DNA from: Mediterranea massiliensis
GTDB taxonomy: Bacteria > Bacteroidota > Bacteroidia > Bacteroidales > Bacteroidaceae
Direction: 5' to 3'
Length of the DNA: 9,878 bases
NCBI GenBank assembly: GCA_958402075.1
Contig: CATXSD010000095.1
Coordinates: forward strand, 1-9,878
The notes under the pieces were generated by a model. The model saw only the letters and a list, made by a program, of their open reading frames with translations, had not been told where the DNA came from and did not search any database. This document shows, one piece after another, positions 1 to 4,819 of this stretch. How positions within the stretch are numbered: the first letter of the stretch is position 1; each line of letters starts with the position of its first letter. Made by a program: the position numbers and the translations under genes.

Positions 1-842
1 AGGTGGGCAGGATGTTCCAGGCGCACGCCCACAGCGATGCCCTTGGCCTCAATCTCCACACCGTTGGCAGCCAGCCAGCGGTAGACGTCGCGGGCGGAAT
101 GGCCCGTGGCCAGAATGACGGGGCCGAGGAAGGTCTGTCCCGTATGGGTTTCGATGCCCTTCACCTCGTCACCTTCGATGAGCAGGGCGTCCATGCGTGT
201 CTGGAAATGAACTTCGCCGCCACACTGAAGAACGGTGTTGCGCATGCTTTCGATGACGCGGGGCAGCTTGTCGGTACCGATGTGCGGATGGGCGTCCACC
301 AGGATGGAGGGGGAAGCACCGTGCTGGCAGAAGACGTTGAGTATCTTGTCCACGTTACCGCGCTTCTTGCTGCGGGTGTAGAGCTTGCCGTCGGAGTAGG
401 CTCCCGCACCACCTTCGCCGAAGCTGTAGTTCGACTCGGGGTCCACGGCCTGCGTGCGGCTGATCTGTGCCAGGTCTTTCTTGCGTTCGCGTACGTCCTT
501 GCCGCGCTCCACCACCACGGGGCGCAGGCCCAGCTCGATGAGGCGCAGGGCGGCAAAGAGGCCGCCGGGGCCGGCACCCACGACGATGACTTGCGGGCGG
601 CCTTCCACGTTGGGATAGTCCGTGTGCTGGTATTCGTCGTCGCGGGGCACTTCGTTGACGTAGGCCCGCACGGTGAGGTTCACGAAGACCGTCCGCTGGC
701 GGGCGTCGATGCTCCGCTTCAGGATGCGGGTGGCGTTGAGGGTTCTTTCGTCAAGGCCTTTCTCGCGTACGAGATAGGCTTTCAATTGTTGTTCGTTGGC
801 GGCTACCTCGGGTAGCACTCTGATTGTATATTCGTATGTCAT
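1..842 (-). CDS. FAD-dependent dehydrogenase (COG2509-like), 5' part, truncated by window edge
   Basis: Reading leftwards from an ATG at 842-840, the frame stays open for 280 codons and runs off the window, so the 3' part is missing. Residues 1-80 form an N-terminal region ahead of a Rossmann FAD-binding motif, GAGPGG at 89-94, with the ribose-binding acidic residue E112 at the end of the second strand. A glycine-rich FGEGGAGAYSDGKL segment lies at 141-154 and an ILATGHSARD motif at 243-252, the usual second FAD contact. This pattern matches the uncharacterised FAD-dependent dehydrogenase family, whose full members are roughly 500 residues. The substrate is unknown and the protein is probably cytoplasmic, since no signal peptide is seen. 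It lies downstream of radA on the same strand, separated from it by the GxxExxY unit. Family assignment is fairly sure; function is not. Confidence 0.85.
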   Translation of the reverse strand, partial: MTYEYTIRVLPEVAANEQQLKAYLVREKGLDERTLNATRILKRSIDARQRTVFVNLTVRAYVNEVPRDDEYQHTDYPNVEGRPQVIVVGAGPGGLFAALRLIELGLRPVVVERGKDVRERKKDLAQISRTQAVDPESNYSFGEGGAGAYSDGKLYTRSKKRGNVDKILNVFCQHGASPSILVDAHPHIGTDKLPRVIESMRNTVLQCGGEVHFQTRMDALLIEGDEVKGIETHTGQTFLGPVILATGHSARDVYRWLAANGVEIEAKGIAVGVRLEHPAH

Positions 843-847
843 TGTTT

Positions 848-882
848 CACCACAGATTTCGCAGATTGACACAGATTATAAT
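848..882. repeat. Left arm of imperfect inverted repeat flanking the GxxExxY gene
   Basis: This 35-base arm is built from CACAGATT-like units (CACAGATT, CAGATT, CACAGATTA). It matches the reverse complement of 1252-1286 at 31 of 35 positions by eye. The stop codon of the GxxExxY gene (876-878) falls inside this arm, so the repeat supplies the end of the reading frame. The arm lies between the start of the FAD dehydrogenase gene and the small gene. Confidence 0.8.
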
Positions 883-1253
883 ATATATCTGCGTATGCCT
901 TTCTGCAAGTTTACAACATTAAAATTAATAAGAAGCCCTAAAGGGCACTTTGATAGTTTAAGATAGGTAAGAAGTTGTGCTGTATGAATAGGTAACAATT
1001 CTTCCACAGATTTCAATTCTATCACAATTTGATTCTCTACTAAAATATCAATCCGGTATCCACTATCCAGCTTCATATCTTTATAGTTTACTGAGATGGC
1101 TTTTTGCTTTTCAAAGCCAAGCCCAATCCGATCGAGTTCATAACACAAACACGTTTCGTAAGTACTCTCAAGCAATCCCGGCCCTAACGTCTTATGCACC
1201 TCATATGCACAGCCAATTATCTTATAAGACAAGTCATTCAACGTCATCATCAT
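876..1253 (-). CDS. GxxExxY family protein (PD-(D/E)XK nuclease-like fold)
   Basis: A 125-residue protein beginning at the first of three consecutive ATG codons (1253, 1250, 1247). The frame could extend to a GTG at 1289, but the extra 12 codons are only a translation of the CACAGATT repeat, so that start is rejected. GLLESTY at residues 26-32 is the family signature. D69 followed by E79-x-K81 resembles the catalytic core of PD-(D/E)XK nucleases. The length is typical of the family, whose biological role is not established. By hand count 901-1250 is about 37% G+C, against about 63% in a sample of the adjacent radA, and codon use is AT-rich, which suggests acquisition from elsewhere. The gene sits between two arms of an inverted repeat and reads in the same direction as radA and the FAD dehydrogenase. 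No promoter or ribosome binding site was recognised. Family call is firm; the exact ATG is uncertain. Confidence 0.88.
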   Translation of the reverse strand: MMMTLNDLSYKIIGCAYEVHKTLGPGLLESTYETCLCYELDRIGLGFEKQKAISVNYKDMKLDSGYRIDILVENQIVIELKSVEELLPIHTAQLLTYLKLSKCPLGLLINFNVVNLQKGIRRYIL

Positions 1254-1286
1254 AATAATCTGTGTTAATCTGGGTAATCTGTGGTG
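1252..1286. repeat. Right arm of imperfect inverted repeat flanking the GxxExxY gene
   Basis: This is the reverse-complement partner of 848-882, with about four mismatches over 35 bases. It begins three bases beyond the radA stop codon (1290-1292) and ends at the first ATG of the GxxExxY gene, so the repeat fills the whole gap between the two genes. The same CACAGATT units are visible when read on the minus strand. Confidence 0.8.
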
Positions 1287-1289
1287 CAC

Positions 1290-2657
1290 TCATCCAAAAA
1301 GTGTTCTGAAAGCTTCCTCCACCTTCCTCACCGGCACCAACTCAATGCGCAGCTTCCGCGTGTCCAGTCCCTGCAGGTTGTGCTTGGGCAGAATGAAGCG
1401 CTTGAAGCCCAGCTTCTCGGCCTCGCCGATGCGCTGCTCGATGCGGTTCACGGGGCGTATCTCGCCCGAGAGCCCCACCTCGCCCGCCATGCATACTTCG
1501 GCTTCGATTTCCGTGTCCACGTTGCTCGACAGGATAGCGCTGATGACGGCCAGGTCGATGGCGGGGTCGTTCACCTTCAGGCCGCCGGCGATGTTCAGGA
1601 AGACGTCCTTCTGCGCCAGCTTGAAGCCCACGCGCTTCTCGAGCACGGCCAGGAGCATGTTCATGCGGCGCAGGTCGAAGCCCGTGGCCGAGCGTTGCGG
1701 ATTGCCGTATACGGCGGAGCTGACCAGCGCCTGCGTCTCAATGAGGAACGGCCGCACCCCCTCGATGGCCGAAGCAATGGCCACCCCGCTCATGCCTTCG
1801 TGGTCCTGGCTCAGGAGCAGCTCCGAGGGGTTGCTCACCTGCCGCAGACCGTCCTGACGCATTTCGTAGATGCCCAGTTCGGCAGTGCTTCCGAAGCGGT
1901 TCTTGATGCTGCGCAGGATACGGTACAGGTAGTGCTGGTCGCCCTCGAACTGGAGGACGGTGTCCACAATGTGCTCCAGCACCTTGGGGCCCGCGATGCT
2001 GCCTTCCTTGTTGATGTGGCCGATGAGGATGACCGCCGTATGCGTCTCCTTGGCGAAGCGCAGGATGCTGGCGGCACACTCACGCACCTGGGCGATGCTG
2101 CCGGGCGAGGACTCGAGCGCTTCGGTCGAGATGGTCTGTATGGAGTCGATGACAACCAGGTCGGGGCGGGTGTTCTTGATGTGGACGTAAATCTGTTCGA
2201 GCGATGTCTCGCAGACAATGAGGCAATCCGACGACCGCTTCGTCAGCCGCTCGGCACGCAGCTTCAGCTGGCGGGCGCTCTCCTCGCCCGAGACGTAGAG
2301 CACACGCTTCTCCGCCAGGCGCAGGACGGTCTGCAACACCAGGGTCGACTTGCCGATACCCGGCTCGCCGCCTATCAGCACCAGCGAGCCCTGTACCAGT
2401 CCGCCGCCCAGCACGCGATTCAGCTCGGCGTCGTGCAGGTCGATGCGGGGTTCGTCCGCGGCCTCTATCTGGTCCAGTGTCACGGGCTTGGCCTTGGTCG
2501 GCGCGATGCCTGCCTCGGGACGTCGGGCCGCGGGTTCCTTGCGCACGATTTCCTCGACGAAGGTGTTCCACTGCCCGCACGCAGGGCATTTTCCCTGCCA
2601 CTTGGGCGACTCCTGCCCGCAGTTGCTGCACACGTACACGGTCTTTTCTTTGGCCAT
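1290..2657 (-). CDS. radA: DNA repair protein RadA (Sms), RecA/Lon-like ATPase
   Basis: RadA is a cytoplasmic ATPase that promotes branch migration and processing of recombination intermediates alongside RecA. The 455-residue protein carries all expected parts in order. A four-cysteine zinc finger uses C10, C13, C24 and C27. Walker A is GGEPGIGKST at 96-105 and Walker B is VVIDS at 168-172. The RadA-specific KNRFG motif is at 252-256. A Lon-protease-like C-terminal domain runs from about residue 280 to the end. The length fits the family (about 450-460). The ATG at 2657 puts the zinc finger at the usual distance from the N-terminus, and a -7 promoter box lies about 30 bases upstream. The gene is divergent from carbonic anhydrase. 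Its stop codon lies three bases from the inverted repeat of the next gene; whether transcription continues through that unit cannot be seen. Confidence 0.97.
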   Translation of the reverse strand: MAKEKTVYVCSNCGQESPKWQGKCPACGQWNTFVEEIVRKEPAARRPEAGIAPTKAKPVTLDQIEAADEPRIDLHDAELNRVLGGGLVQGSLVLIGGEPGIGKSTLVLQTVLRLAEKRVLYVSGEESARQLKLRAERLTKRSSDCLIVCETSLEQIYVHIKNTRPDLVVIDSIQTISTEALESSPGSIAQVRECAASILRFAKETHTAVILIGHINKEGSIAGPKVLEHIVDTVLQFEGDQHYLYRILRSIKNRFGSTAELGIYEMRQDGLRQVSNPSELLLSQDHEGMSGVAIASAIEGVRPFLIETQALVSSAVYGNPQRSATGFDLRRMNMLLAVLEKRVGFKLAQKDVFLNIAGGLKVNDPAIDLAVISAILSSNVDTEIEAEVCMAGEVGLSGEIRPVNRIEQRIGEAEKLGFKRFILPKHNLQGLDTRKLRIELVPVRKVEEAFRTLFG

Positions 2658-2686
2658 AATCAGAAAGTCTTTTAAGATTGTGGCTC

Positions 2687-2694
2687 CAAAGATA
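2687..2694 (-). promoter_or_regulatory. Candidate Bacteroides-type promoter -7 box for radA
   Basis: Read on the minus strand, this is TATCTTTG, a full match to the Bacteroides -7 consensus TAnnTTTG. A TGTG (2714-2717) sits 19 bases upstream, where TTTG is expected at -33, and matches it at three of four positions. The start site would fall near 2680, giving a leader of a little over 20 nt to the radA ATG. Confidence 0.55.
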
Positions 2695-2704
2695 CTTTAT
2701 TCGG

Positions 2705-2730
2705 CACAGAGTACACAGGGTTTCACGGAG
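2705..2730. repeat. Three short CACAGAG-like units between radA and the carbonic anhydrase gene
   Basis: Three related heptamers, CACAGAG (2705-2711), CACAGGG (2714-2720) and CACGGAG (2724-2730), follow each other at spacings of 9 and 10 bases. They resemble the CACAGATT units around the GxxExxY gene but end in G rather than TT. No gene lies within them. They occupy the middle of the divergent radA/carbonic anhydrase promoter region. Confidence 0.5.
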
Positions 2731-2736
2731 TTTTTT

Positions 2737-2744
2737 TACTTTTG
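2737..2744 (+). promoter_or_regulatory. Candidate Bacteroides-type promoter -7 box for carbonic anhydrase
   Basis: TACTTTTG matches TAnnTTTG exactly and lies 27 bases before the ATG at 2771, so the leader would be about 20 nt. No good -33 TTTG is present at the usual distance. The support is therefore the -7 box and its position only. Confidence 0.5.
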
Positions 2745-2770
2745 CAGCACACCTATAACACGATTTCATT

Positions 2771-3313
2771 ATGATAGACGAAATTCTGAATTTCAACAAG
2801 CAGTTCGTGGCCGAAAAGGGCTATGAACGGTTTATCACGACGAAGTATCCCGACAAGAAGATAGCCATCCTGTCGTGCATGGACACGCGGCTGACGGAGT
2901 TGCTGCCCGCCGCACTGGGCATCAAGAACGGTGACGTGAAGATAATCAAGAATGCGGGAGGCATCATCTCTCACCCCTTCGGGAGCGTCATCCGCAGCCT
3001 GCTGGTAGCCATTTATGAGCTGGGCGTGACGGAGGTGATGGTCATCGCTCACTCCGACTGCGGGGCGTGCCACATGAGCAGCGAACAGATGATAGCCCAC
3101 ATGAAGGCACGGGGCATCCACCAGGAAACAATTGACATGATGCGTTTTTGTGGCGTAGACTTCGAATCGTGGCTCTACGGCTTCGGCGACACGGAGAAGT
3201 CGGTGCGCCAGACGGTGGACACCATCGTAAACCATCCGCTCATCCCGCACGACATACGCGTGTCGGGCTACATCATCGACTCCGTGACGGGCGAGCTGAC
3301 GCCGGTGGAATAG
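2771..3313 (+). CDS. Beta-class carbonic anhydrase
   Basis: The enzyme interconverts CO2 and bicarbonate using a catalytic zinc. The 180-residue protein has the complete beta-class set: C36, D38 and R40 in CMDTR, then H94 and C97 in HSDCG, where C36, H94 and C97 are the expected zinc ligands and D38/R40 the catalytic dyad. KNAGG at 60-64 is also typical. The short length and the HSDCG spacing resemble the small Cab-type branch rather than the longer plant-like enzymes. There is no signal peptide, so it should be cytoplasmic, where it would supply bicarbonate to carboxylases. Its ATG is the first in the frame and follows a -7 box. It is divergent from radA and converges on the asparaginase gene with only three bases between the two stop codons. 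Class assignment is firm; the physiological role is inferred from the family. Confidence 0.95.
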   Translation: MIDEILNFNKQFVAEKGYERFITTKYPDKKIAILSCMDTRLTELLPAALGIKNGDVKIIKNAGGIISHPFGSVIRSLLVAIYELGVTEVMVIAHSDCGACHMSSEQMIAHMKARGIHQETIDMMRFCGVDFESWLYGFGDTEKSVRQTVDTIVNHPLIPHDIRVSGYIIDSVTGELTPVE

Positions 3314-3316
3314 GGG

Positions 3317-4354
3317 TCAGACGGTGATTTCGCCAGCCAGGGGGACCGTCATCAGGCGACGCACTTCGTCGGGGCCGTAGTTGTGGCCCAGGAGGAACAT
3401 CAGCTTGGTGACGGCCGACTCGGTAGTGCTGTCGTAGCCGCTCACCACGCCTGCCTGCATCAGCCAGTAGCCCGTTTCGTAGCGTTCCATCTCCACCATG
3501 CCGGCGTGGCACTGGGTGACGTTGACAATGACCAGTCCCCGTCCGCAGGCATCGCGCAGCCGGCGGAGGAACCACTCCTTGCGGGGAGCGTTGCCCGAAC
3601 CGTAGGTCTCGAGCACCACCGCCTTCAGTCCCTCAGTGGCCAGCAGGGAAGCCACAACGTTCTCCTGTATGCCCGGGAAGAGTTTCAGGATGGCGATGTT
3701 GGTGTCCAGCAGGTAGTGGGGCTTCAGCACAGCCGCCCCCGAATGGGCATGAATCTGCACATTATTATATTTAATATGGATGCCCGCCGAAGCCAGGTTG
3801 GGATAGTTGAACGAGCGGAAAGCGTTGAAGTTCTCGGCATTCATCTTGGTAGTGCGGTTGCCGCGCATCAGGTGGTTTTCGAAGAAGATGCAGACTTCGG
3901 GCACCACGGGACGTCCGTTGGGATGGCAGGCGGTGGCTATCTCGATGCTGGTCAGCAGGTTCTCCTTGCCGTCGGTACGCAGCACGCCGATGGGCAGCTG
4001 CGAGCCGGTCAGGATGACGGGCTTATTGAGGTTCTCGAGCATAAAGCTCAGGGCCGAAGCGGTATAGGCCATCGTGTCGGTGCCGTGTAGGATGACGAAG
4101 CCCGTATAGCGGTCGTAGTGGTCGCTGATGATGCGCACCAGCCGCTGCCAGGCCTCGGGGTCCATGTCCGACGAGTCCATCGGCGGGTCGAACTGGTAGG
4201 TGTCGATGCAGAAGCCGAAGTTGTGCAGCTCGGGAATATGCTTCTGGAGCTGCTCCATGTTGAAGTTCTCCAGCGCACCCGTTTCGGGGTTTTCTATCAT
4301 TCCGATAGTACCGCCGGTATATATTAGCAAAACGGAAGTATTATTAGCGGCCAT
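3317..4354 (-). CDS. ansA: L-asparaginase, type I (cytoplasmic)
   Basis: The enzyme hydrolyses L-asparagine to L-aspartate and ammonia. The 345-residue product is close to E. coli AnsA in length (338). TGGTI at 13-17 contains the expected nucleophile T16. HGTDTM at 89-94 gives the second catalytic pair T91/D92, and K169 in the RTTKMN segment is the likely partner lysine. A TGSQLP segment at 115-120 and DSSDMD at 59-64 are also typical of type I enzymes. No signal peptide is present, in contrast to periplasmic type II enzymes. The frame is open to a TTG at 4384, but that codon lies inside the predicted -7 promoter box (4382-4389), so the ATG at 4354 is chosen. The gene is divergent from the threonine operon. 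Its product, aspartate, is the substrate of the aspartokinase encoded there. Confidence 0.95.
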   Translation of the reverse strand: MAANNTSVLLIYTGGTIGMIENPETGALENFNMEQLQKHIPELHNFGFCIDTYQFDPPMDSSDMDPEAWQRLVRIISDHYDRYTGFVILHGTDTMAYTASALSFMLENLNKPVILTGSQLPIGVLRTDGKENLLTSIEIATACHPNGRPVVPEVCIFFENHLMRGNRTTKMNAENFNAFRSFNYPNLASAGIHIKYNNVQIHAHSGAAVLKPHYLLDTNIAILKLFPGIQENVVASLLATEGLKAVVLETYGSGNAPRKEWFLRRLRDACGRGLVIVNVTQCHAGMVEMERYETGYWLMQAGVVSGYDSTTESAVTKLMFLLGHNYGPDEVRRLMTVPLAGEITV

Positions 4355-4381
4355 AGAATGTTTTATTTCGCAATTATGAGG

Positions 4382-4389
4382 CAAATATA
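4382..4389 (-). promoter_or_regulatory. Candidate Bacteroides-type promoter -7 box for asparaginase
   Basis: On the minus strand this reads TATATTTG, a full TAnnTTTG match, 27 bases before the ATG at 4354. A TTTG occurs further upstream (4413-4416) but with a 23-base spacer, longer than usual. The box overlaps the upstream TTG start candidate, which argues for the ATG at 4354. Confidence 0.55.
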
Positions 4390-4571
4390 GTTATATTTCT
4401 TTAAATATCTGACAAAATGAAAGAAAAGTAAATCGGAAGCGTCAGTTTTTCCGCACCGGAAGTGTGAAAAGACAAGGACGGTAGCAGACATTTTTCTTGC
4501 CTTTCGGGCGACTTTCTATGCTTTTATCGCAAAAAAGTAGGAAAAAGTGTTAGAATGAATGTTTTTATTGC
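4390..4571. other. Divergent intergenic region between asparaginase and thr promoters
   Basis: About 180 AT-rich bases hold no credible gene. A small perfect inverted repeat, TTCCG-CAC-CGGAA, lies near 4449-4461, and a CGGAAG hexamer occurs twice nearby. No known operator was recognised. The region would contain the upstream parts of both divergent promoters, but no strong -33 element was found for either. Confidence 0.5.
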
Positions 4572-4579
4572 TATATTTG
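4572..4579 (+). promoter_or_regulatory. Candidate Bacteroides-type promoter -7 box for the thr operon
   Basis: TATATTTG matches TAnnTTTG exactly. It lies 33 bases before the leader ORF ATG (4613) and 240 bases before the thrA ATG (4820), so the thr transcript would have a leader of about 235 nt. The -33 position shows only a weak TTAG-like match. This is the only good -7 box seen between asparaginase and thrA on the plus strand. Confidence 0.55.
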
Positions 4580-4612
4580 CGCCAACCTATCAATAACGAA
4601 GGAACAGAGATT

Positions 4613-4672
4613 ATGAACGGATACTATTTACATACAGGGACATCCATGTGGACCATGACCCTTAGGGGTTAG
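4613..4672 (+). CDS. Candidate threonine-operon leader peptide (19 codons)
   Basis: A short ORF starts with ATG at 4613 after a purine-rich stretch (AAGGAACAGAG) and ends at TAG 4670-4672. The peptide is MNGYYLHTGTSMWTMTLRG. Four of its 19 residues are threonine, all within positions 8-16, interspersed with two of its three methionines. It lies just after the predicted thr promoter and before thrA, the place expected for an attenuator peptide in which ribosome stalling on threonine codons senses charged tRNA-Thr. Its last threonine codon and stop codon fall in a possible 6-bp hairpin (4656-4671, loop TTAG). The threonine content is lower than in E. coli thrL and no clear terminator follows, so this remains a candidate. 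It is in the same frame as thrA, separated from it by the TAG. Confidence 0.45.
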   Translation: MNGYYLHTGTSMWTMTLRG

Positions 4673-4819
4673 GGGATAGTATTTGTGTTTCTACGTGTTA
4701 CACCAATTTTTCAATCGATTTTTTCAAGTTTACCCGTTTTTCCAAACGTCTGCGCAGGCTTTCCAAAGCTTGCTCCCGACATATTGTATCACCCTTTCCA
4801 TCCTAATATATACAGAGAA
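4673..4819 (+). promoter_or_regulatory. thrA leader: thrA 5' leader after the leader ORF; possible attenuator region
   Basis: This untranslated stretch has pyrimidine-rich T runs at 4707-4711, 4719-4724 and 4737-4741. A weak stem can form between 4683-4688 and 4700-4706, with one bulged C, directly before the first T run, but it has only two G-C pairs. A stronger 8-bp inverted repeat with a 2-base loop lies at 4755-4772 but has no T run after it. The end of the leader ORF (TTAGGGGAT, 4669-4677) has partial complementarity to ATCCTAA just before the thrA start. None of these is a convincing intrinsic terminator. The frame is open through here to thrA, but the translation does not resemble the aspartokinase N-terminus. 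Confidence 0.35.

Noticed and set aside
3..815. Open plus-strand frame of 270 codons at the left edge
   Set aside because: It is antisense to the FAD dehydrogenase, whose FAD motifs are clear on the minus strand; the plus-strand translation resembles nothing known.
1254..1289. Twelve-residue extension of the GxxExxY protein from GTG 1289
   Set aside because: It only translates the inverted-repeat arm and is not part of the protein family.
1281..2675. Open plus-strand frame of 464 codons opposite radA
   Set aside because: It mirrors the G+C-rich radA gene, has no recognisable domain and is low-complexity in composition, while radA on the other strand has every family motif.
4355..4384. Ten-residue extension of asparaginase from TTG 4384
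   Set aside because: The TTG lies inside a perfect TAnnTTTG promoter box, so it would be upstream of the transcript.
4755..4772. Inverted repeat in the thrA leader as an intrinsic terminator
   Set aside because: The stem is reasonable but has a 2-base loop and is followed by CTCCCGAC rather than a T run.
4685..4819. In-frame 45-residue N-terminal extension of ThrA from GTG 4685
   Set aside because: Aspartokinases begin almost directly at the KFGGTS motif, and the extension is encoded by pyrimidine-rich leader sequence. ATG 4820 is the better start.
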